The notes below the pieces were generated by a model that worked only from the letters and a program-made list of their open reading frames with translations, was not told the DNA's origin and searched no databases. A stretch of 64,000 nt of DNA from Serinus canaria (taxonomy: Eukaryota > Chordata > Aves > Passeriformes > Fringillidae), in assembly GCF_022539315.1 (NCBI RefSeq), contig NC_066315.1:101971990-102035989 (forward strand), in the 5' to 3' direction. Positions 11,610-24,038 of this stretch are shown here, one piece after another (the stretch's first letter is position 1; the number at the start of each line of letters is the position of its first letter). The translations under genes were made by a program, and so were the position numbers.

Positions 11610-14600
11610 GTATCAAGACTGGGGTTCCTTGCCCAATCCATTCATGCTAAGTTTAATTCAGTGCTGTTTCTTCATTTGAATTATAGTTCTCCCAAGATGA
11701 TGGTGGCTTTTGTTCTGATTTTTATGGAATATGCTGGAAATAAACCCATGAAAGAGATTCTGAATAGACATAAATCTCAGCATTTTAGACTGGGATGTTG
11801 AGACATAAATATCTAGGTCTTTTCATAAAAGCAATTGTCTTCCTCTACAAAAGCCAAAATAAACTTGCAGACTTGCATATAATTGATTTTATTTTTAAAC
11901 CCTACTGTGTATTTACAGTGAAACTAAAAAGAGTACTGAAATTATGAAAAGGGGAGCTGTGGATTGTTATCTATTTTTTTCAGCATTTACTATGACATGA
12001 TTAACTATGCATTTATCAGAATCATTAATGAAGTTATAAGAGATCACTCATAAGTGTTTAAAAGTACTCTGAACCATTACTGTACAATTCTTTGAAGGTT
12101 AATGCATTGGACATGTTGTAGGGTACAGGAATATTCAATGAGCATAAATTCTCACCCTGACTATCATTTATGGATTTAAGGTGCAGATTGGAGCTGAATT
12201 TTCAAATCTTAATTAGCCAAAAGACAGGCCACTGAGGCTTATCCCTGAGGAGGGAATTAGCATGTAAACAGAGCCATTTGACAGTGAGATGGGGGCAGTA
12301 AGACATCCCAATTTTTTACTATGAATACTTTTATAGCATTTCAATATGCATGGACAAGGTGCTGGGATCCTTTCAGTGCAAAGGTGCAGTTGGGACCAAA
12401 GGGTTCAATTCTTCAGGTCCTTCGCAAAGAAGAAGACAAGGATCAAACGCCTTTCTTTCCTTCTGAAAAATTTGCAATTATATAAAAAATGCAATTTTTG
12501 TTGACAAATTCCAATTGCATGCAAAAATTTGCACTCTTAACATGTCAGGATTCTGCTCAGACAGTGGTACGGAATAGTTCAGACACTGAGCTCTGAATTA
12601 ACTTTAGGTTTTTGACAGTGCTCCCACTTGTGCAGTCACTCCTTTGCGCACCATTTGAGTTGAAAATGGAAAGGTCACTGTTTGCTCACCGTGGGAGAAA
12701 AGCAGTTAAGTGTTTTCTGAGAAAACTATTGACTATCTTTAAATGCTATTCAATAGCTGTAAATTTATACTGCCTTCAGGAGCTGAGACTGAAAATTAGA
12801 AATGAATGTGTGGGCTGTGTGCTACAAGAGGGAGGGAAAGGACAGCTGGAAAAGTTCTCCTTGCTCCTCTTTTGGGGGAGAGTACCACATACTCCACCAC
12901 ACAATTTGCAGCAGATTTTACACCTTTTGATGATCTGAATTTCTATGGAAAGCAGCACAGTCTGAATCTCTACCATGAGATTCAATCCAGTGATGCCTGT
13001 ACTGCACCTAACCTTCCATGGATGCTCAAAGGATTAACTGTGCCCACCTTCATCCTTCCTGCCCGGTGAAACTTTTTTTTTTTTTTTGCCTTTTCACCTT
13101 AAAAGCCAAGCACAAAGATTTCAATTTCCAGCCTTTTGATTAGTGTTCAAAGTATAGTGGAGGAGCCATGATGAGCTACATAATTAAGTGTTGATGTTTG
13201 CAGGGAGCTAAACTCAAACTTTTACGAGTTACTGATACTCTTTCAGAGCAGCAGCGCAGTGGGAGGTTTTACGAACCAAAAAGTGGCCAGGCTATTCTTC
13301 AGCTACAACAGATGATCTCATAAAATGAACTATTTACCCTGAAAGATTTTGCCTCAGCTATGTTCAGAATTTGATTTTTTCACTGAACTTCTTAAAGATA
13401 CAAAGAATAGTAAAGATCATGTAAGCTTTTAACAGCCTTTCATGAGAAAGAAAACCTCTCAGAACACAATTATCGTCTAGGAGATGGTCAATATACTTTA
13501 TGTTCTCATGAACTGCAGAACATTGAAGGTAAAGCAAATACAGGACAAGGGACTACAGATAGAAAAACAAACAATATCAAGGTGAGAGACAGCTCATTCC
13601 TGGAATTTGTGTTATCAACCCCACCTCTTGCACCTACACAGCACAAGGGAGGGGAGTTGCTTATTAAGGAACACTTTTTCCATGTTTTATTGTGAACATC
13701 AGTAGTTAGTCTTGTTAACTTCAGGTGAGCCACACACAAACACGTTCCAAACCAAATCAAATGGAAGTTATACCTCAATTCAGGGCATACTAGGTCACAT
13801 TTTATTTCTGGCGGTGTCACCATTCAATTTGCAGGAATTCCTGAAAAATTCTAGTCATGACTTTTTTTCTGGTCTCCACTTTGAAAATATCTTTTTGGTG
13901 AAGGAATACAGACAATTACATGCTATGATGCATTTCCTCATGCAAAACATTTTTCAGCAAAGGTGGGTAAAGAAACAGTATGTGGTGAGCATTTGGGTGA
14001 ATCCGTTTCAGAAAATAGTTCTGAGCTGCTTTGTACAAAACATGGTAATGCAGATATTTGGATCCCTCCTTTATGGAAGCAGACAATCTGTTTCTAAACA
14101 CCTTACCAGAACAATAAATCAAAGTTCACTTTCAGCTCTTGCAGCTAGGCAGAGGTATGCCAATTTCCCATAAGCAGAATGTGCATCTGTTTTAATTGGG
14201 AATTACATTCCCATGCAGAATATTGCTTTTGGCCTTCCCTCTATACACACATTAGATAACATGAGCATCTGTAGCTGTAGCAATAGAAAAACTCTGCAGA
14301 AGATTTTTCAGTCCAAGGATAAAATAAAAAACATAAAAGAGCATGGAATTATGAGAATGTTCATGTATAAATAAAAAAATAGTAAAAGCTTTCAAGATTC
14401 ATTTTCAATAAAAAAGTATATTGTTTCATATTTAGCTTCTGGTAATTTTTAAAAATTCCTATCTTAGTTATAAATAGCACATTGTAGTTTCCACAAAGAA
14501 CCTTAGATTGTCCTCTGCTTGAGAAATACCATATAAAGGATTAACATTTTTAGTTACACAGCATTGCCATTTTTCTCTTGTAGCCTAGCTTGAATATACT

Positions 14601-15121
14601 TTATATTTTACTGCAATTGTCTGCAGTATTCAGTGTGTTCTTAGTACTTGGTAGAAAGAAAAACAAATTTATATTTCTATTACTAGAAAATGTAAATCCT
14701 TCTTGCTTTCTACATATAGCACATGAAGAGAACTGCAAAAAATGCACTGAAAGCATAATTTCAGTGAAAGCATGGTCTAGTTAAATATTTGGTCAACTGA
14801 ACCAATGCCCCTCTTATCATATTTGAGATCTGAGTCTTTCAAAGTTTGGGTTCCTCTATAGCAGGGAAGTATGGCAGTGTATTTCTAACTGGGGGCTGGA
14901 TTTCAAATTTATAGCAGTTAGTAGGAATTAACTCATTGATTTAGTAACTAACAACTTCTACTGGTAACATTGTAGCTAAATTCTTGGGTAATTTGTAGGA
15001 AGCACTTCCCTGGTGCAACTAGAACACATTTTAATAAAACAATCTTGGTTTTATTTTTCTGTGAGGAAATGGGACAGATATTCTAACTTTTCTAGCTATT
15101 TGCATAGAATCCTGCTGAAAT

Positions 15122-15185
15122 TAAAAAAAAAAAAAAAAAACCAAAACCAAAACCAAAAAAACCAAGGAAACAAAAAACCCCCCAA
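15122..15185. repeat. Poly-A followed by degenerate (CCAAAA)n tract
   Basis: A run of about 19 A leads into CCAAAACCAAAACC-type units and then AAAAACCCCCC. No processed pseudogene or retroposon is recognised immediately upstream, so this is best read as a simple repeat that grew by slippage. Confidence 0.75.
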
Positions 15186-17523
15186 ACAAGCCCTGAAAAT
15201 GAAATTTAAAAAAGGAGCAATCCATGCACTAAGATAAATTTCATTTATTGTGCACATTCCAGTTTTGAGACAGATTGTCATTATCTATGAGTTCTGTCCC
15301 CTTAGCAATTAATGACAGTGAAAATCTGTTAGACAAAACAAAATAGAAAATGAAGAATAAATCAAGATTATTTCTGCTTTTTCTAATTAAACTGATTATA
15401 TAAAATTTTAGAAACCATAGAAACCAATTTCTTTCAAAAATATTTGTTTTGAACTCTACTTTCAAAACATTGATCTTTTAATAGAAATTCTACATTGTAA
15501 AATGCATCACTATACTACAATTCACATTTTTAAATTGAACAATTGAGATTTTCCTTTAATAACACCCAAATAAGAAATGTTGTATTCTCAGAATCTCTTT
15601 TGCTTTAGAAAACCTAAAACTTAAAAGCTTTTGCTTTTAAAATAAGTATTACAGATTAAGCAATTAATTTTTTGCCTTTTCTGAATATAAAACCCAGTAT
15701 TTTGACACATCAAAATGAAGATATTGACCTTTGGAGATGTTCTAAACTTTCATTTTAAGTTTCTTTTTTCTGTATAATATCTTTGGATATGCAATGGCAT
15801 ATATGAAACACTTTTTTTTCTTGGGCAGTTAACTGGCTTTTGAGCCAAAGTTTCAACTACATAACTTCCATGGTCTCTTCTCAAAAACATTAAATGACTC
15901 TAAAACTTCATCCCCATTATTTCTATCTCAATTGATCCTTGCAATGACCACAGGAAAAGTCCAATAATATTGATTAGAATAAGGCTTTTTCTCATCAATT
16001 TGGAGTGAAATCCTCTGTAAAACTTCAAGCAAGAGACCTCAAAATATATTTACTGGAAAGGAAGATGGCACATGGAGCTACTGGAAGAGAGAAAAAACAT
16101 AACTATTACAGTTTCAGGACTAGAGCATGAAGGTCCAAACTGAGAAAAACAAAAATGGAAGAAAAGGTAACATTCTTGTCTAGGGAAGAATGCAAGGCAC
16201 ATTGCAAAGACAGCCAGCAGGACATGCCAAAACACCCTGGAAAAATGCTATTAACGACTTGAGGTAAGACATCTGAGATAGGGTAACACTGAGAAATCAT
16301 GCAAGATATGTCTTTTCTTTTAGCCTTCTCACATGGCTAGAGCAGTGTGAAAATACAATGCATTTGCATTGCATGTATGTAGTAATGTTGTCTACTGAGT
16401 CAGTCCTAAGTAACACAGGTATGCTACATTTTAGTAGCTTTGCCAATTTTGGGGGGTTTGGGGTGGATGTGGGGGGTGGTGGGAAGTGTTTCTTGGTTTT
16501 TACTACTTTTTGATTTTGTTCTTTTTGTAAATGTTAAGATTAATCTTTGCATAAATAGAGAATTAACTTTGCCTCCGCCCTAACATTGAAGGACTTTGAA
16601 TGGAAAAACAATGCTGAACTCTGAAATAAATAATGCTACCAGCTCAGTGAGGTGTGTCAATGTCATCTTCTTCCTAAATGAATGGCCTATCACCATTGTT
16701 TAGAGGGTGTGTGATTTTGGTGCAGGCTAGGGAAATGATCTCTCTGTTTACAGAAGACACTATCCCACAGTATCTAAGAGATGAGGAACAGCAATTTCCC
16801 TGCATGAACCCAGATGAGACAAGGAGAAACACAGCAGAGCTATTAAGAATCTGGCATCTATCCAGGACAGGGATTTAAGCTAGAACCGTAGGCCAACATT
16901 CACTTGTGTTACAATTCCCCAGCCACAGAGTTACTTGATAGAGAATAATTCTTCATCAGGAAAAAATGTCTAGTTAAGAGGCTTTTAACTTTTCCCAGAA
17001 CCACTGAGTCACGTAAATGTGTAAATATGGGCTGACTAAAATGCAAATGGTTTAATTACTAAACTCAATTTATGCATGGTATACTAAAAAATTGGTTTTG
17101 CTTGCCTTTCTCTTGGTAGAAATGTACGTATTTCCTGATAGTTTTTTAACTTTGTGGACTTTTGCCAAAATCTGACTGTAAAAACTACTGTGAAAACCAA
17201 TCTATTATAATGAAATGTGCCTACTAGTTTTAGTTGTGTATTTGTTAAAAATGTTAATTTAATGGAGCAAAAAATGAGTATATTTCTAAAGTATGTCTTT
17301 GGGAAGGTTAAAATTCTATGTTTGAATTTTAACCCTCCTTACTCGGGAAGCTGATGTATTTTTTTGCTTATAAGGTACTTCAGAAATGATCCACATTTTG
17401 TACCAGCTCTAACATTTAAAGACCAGAAGCATTCTGAATTGTCTTCAACCATGGAAATGTCTGATCCTATTTAAAATATTGGTGGATTTAATGGAGCCTG
17501 AAATATTTTGATTAGCTCAAGCA

Positions 17524-18048
17524 TGTTTTTGTGGGTTAACCACACAAGCCATTCTGTCACTCCCCTCCCCAGCTGGAGAGGGGAGAGAAAATATAGTGAA
17601 AAGTACTTGGATTGAGATAAGTGAAGGGAGACATCATCCATCAATTACTGTCACAGGCAAAACAGACTTTGGGAAATTAATTAAATTCATTACCAATCAC
17701 ACGAGCACTGGATAAGGAGAAATATTAAATAAATCTTAAAACACCTATTCCCTTCTTTTTCCCTGGCTCAATTTAACTCCCAGTTTTCTCTTCCTCCTCT
17801 CTTGCAGCTTGTGGGGGACAGAGGCTGTGGTCAGGTCATCACACATTGCCTCAGCCACCCCTTCCTCCCCAGGGGGAGGGCCCCTCACACTCTTCACCTG
17901 CTCCAGCCTGGGGTCCCTCCCATAGGAGACAGCCTTCCATGACCTTCCCCAGTGTGAGTCCTTCCCAAGGGCTCCAGCTCTTCACACACTGTTCCAGCGT
18001 GGGTTCCTTATCAAGGAAGTTCCTTATCAAGGAAGTCCTTCAAAAATA
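17524..18048 (-). mobile_element. Truncated ERVL-type LTR fragment
   Basis: The sequence matches, from memory, the R-U5 side of a long avian ERVL-type LTR read on the minus strand. The 3' terminus is at the left (about 17524-17545, where the plus strand reads GTGGGTTAACC). Next come the pyrimidine/purine blocks around CCCCTCCCCAGCTGGAG and the GGGAAATTAATTAAATTCA region that holds the polyadenylation signal (mutated here). After these comes the array typical of the family, short spaced units around CTCCAGCCTGGGGTCCCTCC and TTCCCAAGGGCTCCAGCTC (17905-18008). The family's LTR is roughly 1 kb or more, so this copy has lost its 5' half. No internal retroviral region and no target duplication were found. 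Confidence 0.8.
18004..18035. repeat. Two-copy 16-bp tandem repeat, each unit a near-palindrome
   Basis: TTCCTTATCAAGGAAG occurs twice back to back (18004-18019, 18020-18035). Within each unit TTCCTT and AAGGAA face each other across ATC. The repeat lies at the truncated end of the ERVL-type LTR fragment and may mark the breakpoint or be a duplicated variant of the LTR's own short units. Confidence 0.85.
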
Positions 18049-18858
18049 AAACCTATTTACTTTTATTAGATTTTAACAGGTCTTAAGAAGAAAAAAAAAA
18101 CACAAGAAATAACAGAAATTGAAAATCTCTTTAAAAAAACAGAAAAAAAATGGATCACAATTCCACCTTTTCAATAGTCACTTAACTCCCAAATAATAAA
18201 ATGAAACAAAAGCTTTAAAAGTGTGGACTAGGCTGCTTCTTATATTCTATTAAGCATACCTTTGACAAACTAAGTAGAGCACAATAGAAAACCTTTCTTT
18301 CCTGTGTTGTTGACTACTAGATTTTTGCAGCAGGATTTATCTCTTAATACATAATTTTCTCAGCTGATGGTCTGGATGCTTATGGTCCATGTAGTTTGCC
18401 CAAGCAAATAATAATAAAAGTCAATAGCAACCACAGTAAAATCAATCTTCTAATTGTTTATTCCTATCCTTGAGGATGAAAATATTGCCATGATTTCCAA
18501 CCATATTGTAGATAATTGTCGCATAATGATGCAATAAATTAAATGAACTGATGTGTTTCCAGTAGATAGATTATATTTGCTGCCATCAACAATAAGAAGT
18601 AAAAAGCCTCTTTTCTTTCTTTTTTTTTTTAAATTTTCCTGACTGTAACAAATAAATTGCCCACAGTAAATGTGGATGCCAAGGCTGTCTTCAGACAAAG
18701 TTCTGATTTTTTCTGATTTTGATTCAAATTACATTCAACAGGAGAAATTTTGAAGTGCCTTCCAAGAAGGGAAAAAAGCACAGAAAAATGTTTTCCTGTT
18801 TTTCAATGTTTAACTAAAAAATCCCAACAAAACAAAAGAAAAACAATCACAAAATCCT
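18049..18858. other. AT-rich spacer, nothing recognised
   Basis: The stretch lies between the truncated LTR and the GGGAA tract. It contains A-rich runs near 18090-18150 and a short T run near 18620. No gene or transposon is recognised. Confidence 0.6.
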
Positions 18859-19130
18859 GGGGGAAGGGAAGGGAAGGGAAGGGAAGGGAAGGGAAGGGAA
18901 GGGAAGGGAAGGGAAGGGAAGGGAAGGGAAGGGAAGGGAAGGAAGGGAAGGGAAGGGAAGGGAAGGGAGGAAGGGAAGGGAAGGGAAGGGAAGGGAAGGG
19001 AAGGGAAGGGAAGGGAAGGGAAGGGAAGGGAAGGGCAGGGAAGGGAAGGGAAGGGAAGGGAAGGGAAGGGAAGGGAAGGGAAGGGAAGGGAAGGGAAGGG
19101 AAGGGAAGGGAAGGGAAGGGAAGGGAAGGA
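18859..19130. repeat. (GGGAA)n microsatellite, about 270 bp
   Basis: About 54 tandem GGGAA units form an all-purine strand. Visible interruptions are one-base losses near 18940, an AGGGAGGAAGG irregularity near 18967, and one GGGCA unit near 19036. Because the period is 5 the tract stays open in several frames, giving long spurious proteins made of Gly-Arg-Glu-Gly-Lys on the plus strand and Pro-Phe-Pro-Ser-Leu on the minus strand; these should not be called genes. Runs of GGG spaced by AA fit the standard rule for intramolecular G-quadruplexes, and a purine-only strand can also form triplex DNA. Confidence 0.97.
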
Positions 19131-22100
19131 CATGCTCAGGACCAAACAGCAATCCCATTTCAAACATGGGTATTCTTCTAAAAATCCCAGCAAAATAATT
19201 TCATGGGATTCTAGTTCAGCAAGTACTGCACAACAAGGAACCCTCTGTAATAAGTGAGGAGAGAAAGAGGCATTCCACACAGGAATTCATTCCATCCTAA
19301 AGCCAATGACCAGACCATGTCATATATTATCTCTTGGAGGTGACTCTTTTTCTCAATTTGTAATAAGTAGAACCTTGATAAAGCTTTTAGTCAAGCCAGG
19401 TAGCTTTTTAATGTGCAAAGTTAGACAAGCTAAGTCTTCTAATAATATTTCTGGTGTATCAAACTCTCTTTTAGCAATAAATAACTTAATGCTCAGACAT
19501 CTCGAAAGGAAATTTCCAGAAATTAATTCTGCATCTTTATGCATCTTTGGCCCAAACATAAGCCAAACTCCAACATTAATCTTGAGGCATTTCATCATTC
19601 TCTGTCATAATATTTACATTGATTTCCTAGTGGGATTAAAAACTACATCTTTTTTTACAAAGTTCTTGGTGTCTGTACACTTTTTTCTTCTCTAATTTCA
19701 CACTGGTATTTTCAACATTTTATTTTTTTTTTTTTGGTAGCATTACAGAATTTTAAGTTTAGTATAGCTCAAAGTGCTAAGGTAAGTGGTCACCAATGGT
19801 TCATTTTCTCTGAAAGGACAGCTATTGTACTTTCCCTGTGTGCATGGCTTGTGGTTCATGAATCTGTTGAATAGAGATGTTGAAATATTAATTATCTTTT
19901 TCTGTTTGAAGGTTTTAGACACTAAGATTTAAAAAAAAATTTAAAAAATATTTTTTAGACACCAAGATTTAAAAAAAATATTTATAATATTGCTCTTATT
20001 TTTACCACTAAATTATTTTTTATTCTAAAACATAAATAACATGAGGCTGATGAAAACTATGAGGATGGAAAGAACTCAAATTACCATCTTATGTTATTTT
20101 CCCTCTGTTCATCTTCTTGTTTCTACAACAATGGGAATAAGACTGCCTTGCCTTTCAAGAGAATTGGGAATAGTGGTTGATATTTTCATTGTGATCAAAA
20201 TGTAAAAGTTATTGGCCACAAATACAAAAAAGGCAACTGTGTTTATGTATGCACAACAAATTACCTTGAGTACCCTGTGATTGTACCCACTACAGATTTC
20301 TTCCAAATTTTTATCACTTAAATGTTCTGGTGGGTCAGTGAAGGAAATAACTCTGTTGGAAACAACAACCACTTGCCAAACTGGTAACCCAGCAAATAAT
20401 GACCAGAAAAATGTCATCTAAACTTTAGCCTTATCCTAGAAATACGTGAAGCTAAAAAGTAAAGAGGAAACAAAGGAAACTGAAACAAATTTACCAATAA
20501 TTAATTGAATGCCTGATGTTTCTCGAAAGCCTTTTGTTTTAGATTCAATGTGTTTATATGCATAATGATTTATTTGTGGATAAGGCATGACCTTTTTAGG
20601 AAATAAGCTGATTTTAAATTATATCAAAGGATGTTACACTATGAAAGAGAAGACTGAAATCTCCATTATCCTATAATGATACGTGGCAGCCATATCTGAG
20701 TTTCCCCTGAGCAATATGATCATGCTTCAAAAATACTTGCTGCACTTTTAATTCTCCCTTATTTGATGAGAACACCTATATACATTTTAATAGCCTGACT
20801 GCTTTTGCTTTTTGTTCTTATTTGGATTCTTCTGTCCAGATAGCGATATTTGCAATAATTTTCAGAATGAGTCTGATTTCAAAAACAAATTAAATGCAAG
20901 GTTTACTTGCACTCTCTAAGAAGTAAAGATAGAAATTTTAAAAGCTAAAAGTGACCATACGGATTATCCATCAAAGACCAGATCTTGTTTACTCAACAAT
21001 AGATAAACAACAGATAAAGAATCAGAACAAACATTCCTTTGAAGATTTCAATAATATAACTAGTTATAAGCCAATATATTTACTTTAAAAGTCAAATTTT
21101 AAGAATCAATGCATCTTCAAATTTATTCTGTGCTTTCAGTAAGTCTTTATATAGTTGGGTTTGATCAGGCTTGAAATTAGGAAGAGGCAACTAGAAAGAA
21201 AAAAGCTGTCATTTTTATTATCCTGTTTTTATGGTTTCTCCTCATGAGATGACAGGGAGAAGTTAACAAAATTTATTATTTAACCTGTAATTATTGGCTA
21301 AGTCAGAGACTTAATGACTCTAGGGAGACTCTCCAAGTGACTGCAATACTGAAATCCCATATGTATTTCCAGTGAACTTGAAGAATGAGCCAGCTGAACT
21401 TACCAATAAATATAGTATTATGTAAGAGAGTTGTGAATCATACTTAATTGTAACCAAGATACTTCTCTTACTTAAATATAAATAAAATATAAAATAGTCT
21501 TCTCAAGATGGTACCTTATTGCATGATGCTCTAAGAACTAATAAAAAAATACAATTATATATGTCAAGGCTGCCATCTGTACTATAATCCAGATTTGGTT
21601 TCAAATTTGTGAAAGTGAAGTCAAGATTGACTTGGGATCAGACTGTGAATCCCTCTTAATCACTTCCATTAAAAAAGTCAAGTTTTTTTTTTAATACAGC
21701 CTTGCATATTAATGCCTGTAAAAGTAGAAACATAGGATATTCTTGTAATTGAGAAGCATGAACTGAAAAAGAGCCAGGGATAAAAGCTTCTGTGAATGAG
21801 AGACAGGGGCACACAGCAGAGACAGGCTTTGGTGTCCTACCAATGTCAAATTTGATCTAGAGATTTTTTTAAGAAATAATCTTGCTCTTTTCCTTATCCA
21901 AAGGGATCTTCAACAGGACTCAGACAAGAGGGGGGAAAGTTCTGCATCGTGACAAGGGTTCAGCTACTGATTTGAATATAGGGAGCTTTACTTTCTTATA
22001 TAACTTCAGCACAGAAAAGCAACATGCATTATCAGGAATGCAGGCAATGGTACAGATATACAATTTGTGCCAGATGCAAAGTATAATCTCAATTTTTAAA

Positions 22101-23810
22101 ATCTTGCTGAGAAAAGAAACAAGAAAGAAAATGCCAGGAGAGAAAGAGAGAAATGTAAGTCAAAGTCAGCTGGCCTGGCAGAATATTTTTGCAGCCTCTG
22201 TTATTTACAGCAGTCTTAAGAGGACATGGTTTCTCTAAATACTGTTTTTCAGAGGCCTTTATTTGCCTACTGAGATCCACTAGCTATACCTTACTTCTAC
22301 ATTACATAAACAGAGTTTAGCTTGAATACTACAGTGCCTGTGAGAACCAGTTTTTCCTCAGCCAATTAGGAAGAGAAATGGCTGGGAAAGATTCAAGTCT
22401 TTAATCTCAGTAACAGGACATAAACACCTGTAAAATTATCACTGTTCACAGCCCCTGCTGCTGACGCCAAAGCAGAAAGGTACATCCCAGCAGGAGAGTA
22501 GTGGACAAGCCTCTGAGGGAAAACACAGCTGTGGAATTTTCTACCCAGGATCCACAAAAGAAAGAAAAATTATTTGTCTGGGTAAATGGAAGATATGGGG
22601 GCTATTCCTGACAGAGAGCTTCCCTTTTAAAACCTCCTTGTAACATCATTACTTGATTATAATTACTGCTGCTGCTGACATGGATACAGAAGGGGGGGAG
22701 GCTGCCTGATGATGGTTGTTGAGTAATACTGACATCCATCCAGTGCAATGCTATCTGGACTTTCTGTTGGATTTAAGCTTTTTCACTTCTATATTAATCA
22801 TTGTTAAACTGTGCAGAATCATACAAAATGCATGAGGAGGGACTGACTGTCTTAACTATCGAGGCTACATCCATTTGGAGCAATTTTTCTTCAGATTTGA
22901 AAACATCATCTCCAAAAAGCTCCAAATTGCATAGGAGTCAAGAACAGCTCAGAGTAAAGACTCCAAACCAATTCTTTGCTCTATTAATTCATTGGTTTAA
23001 TACAAAAATAAGCTTTAAAATTATACAGTCATTATTCTTCAACTTCACCATGTTCCAGGACAAAAAATAAATAAATAAGTGAGGCAAGAATTTTTGTTAT
23101 TCTTTTTACTCTGGACTTTAGTGATATAGAACACTTTCCTTGGTGGTTAACCCAGGAGTCAGGACTTTCTCATTGCCCACAATGAGGAGTTCAGTATGGG
23201 GAAAGCTAAATTATAGCAAGCTTTCTTACCTCTTCCTGTACACATCAGCTAGCATTATTTTGTCTATGTGCCTCAGGTCAGATGAGGACTTTTGGCACCA
23301 CAGTCTTGGCCTCTCTCTCAATATACTATTCTGTTGATAAAATTACTAATGAGAAAAAAATTGCCCCATTAAATAACTGGAAGTGTTTTAATTTACTTCA
23401 GTAGACTCAGTCTTTATTTTCTCATTTCCATTGGTGTATGAAATCCTGACAAGAAAAACAGATGCATTTTTGTCATTGATGAAAAACAGCCCTATTATAA
23501 CTTAATATTCTTTTCCAGTCATATACTGTTTTAAAACTGTGAATTCTTCTCCTTTAAAATATTTACCTTCTCTCTTCTTCTGCACCTGAAAAATTTCCAA
23601 TTCTCTTAAGTGAAGATGCAATGACCTTGTTGATTATCTCGTGAAAATACCTCAGCATGTAAAAGATCACTCTTTTTGAGATGGTAGGAAATGTTTCACC
23701 CTATCATTAGATGTTGCTAATTAAACAGCTTCTCACAGCTTTTGGCCTCTTCCATCCCATTCTCATTGCATAGTCCCAGCTGTGCTACTACTCAGTTAAA
23801 TGCACTTCCC
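19131..23810. other. Non-coding DNA without recognisable elements
   Basis: About 4.7 kb of AT-rich sequence. The only internal repetition seen is a direct duplication around 19917-19985, where ACAC(T/C)AAGATTTAAAAAA occurs twice. Open frames such as 19306-19695 (129 codons), 20109-20417 on the minus strand and 21882-22238 have no recognisable product. Confidence 0.5.
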
Positions 23811-24038
23811 AGAATCACAGAATCGCTGAGTTGGAAAGGACTCACATGGATCATTGAGTCCAACTCCTGGCCCTGCACACAGCACCCCAATAATCACACC
23901 TTGTGCCTGAGAGCATTGTCTAAATGCTTCTTGAACTCTGTCAGGCTGCTGCTGTGACCACTTCCCAGGGGAGTTTGTTCCAGGGCCAAACTACCCCCTT
24001 GGTGAAGTATATTTTTCTAATATCCAGCCTAAACCTCC
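23811..24038 (-). mobile_element. CR1 LINE 3' fragment
   Basis: The plus strand begins with AGAATCACAGAATCGCTGAG and continues through GTTGGAAAGGACTC, GAGTCCAACTCCTGGCCCTG and ATCCAGCCTAAACCTCC. This is the reverse complement of the CR1 3' UTR and ORF2 end, so the element lies on the minus strand with its 3' tail at the left. Only about 230 bp remain and the reading frame is broken. A similar word order is seen in the copy at 28772-28985, so the two probably belong to the same CR1 subfamily. Confidence 0.92.

Larger units (their letters stand above)
10903..17523. other. Non-coding DNA with minor simple repeats
   Basis: No gene or known transposon is recognised. The longest open frames are 151 codons (11346-11801, which runs through a 26-bp tandem duplication) and 153 codons (13712-14173), both plus strand; neither product has a recognisable domain and both lack any sign of codon bias. 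A 15-base T run sits at 13073-13087 and an A/C-rich tract at 15122-15185. Stretches near 12190-12330 and 13120-13330 have homeodomain- and forkhead-like words (TAATTA, TGTAAACA), which is suggestive only. Confidence 0.5.

Noticed and set aside
11346..11801. 151-codon plus-strand open frame
   Set aside because: It passes through a 26-bp tandem duplication with a frame change and has no known motif.
13712..14173. 153-codon plus-strand open frame
   Set aside because: No recognisable domain, no splice or promoter context, overlapped by a minus-strand frame, and of a length that arises by chance in 64 kb of six-frame search.
18750..19280. Open frames of 106-156 codons on both strands
   Set aside because: They are translations of the GGGAA microsatellite (GREGK or PFPSL repeats); there is no unique protein sequence.
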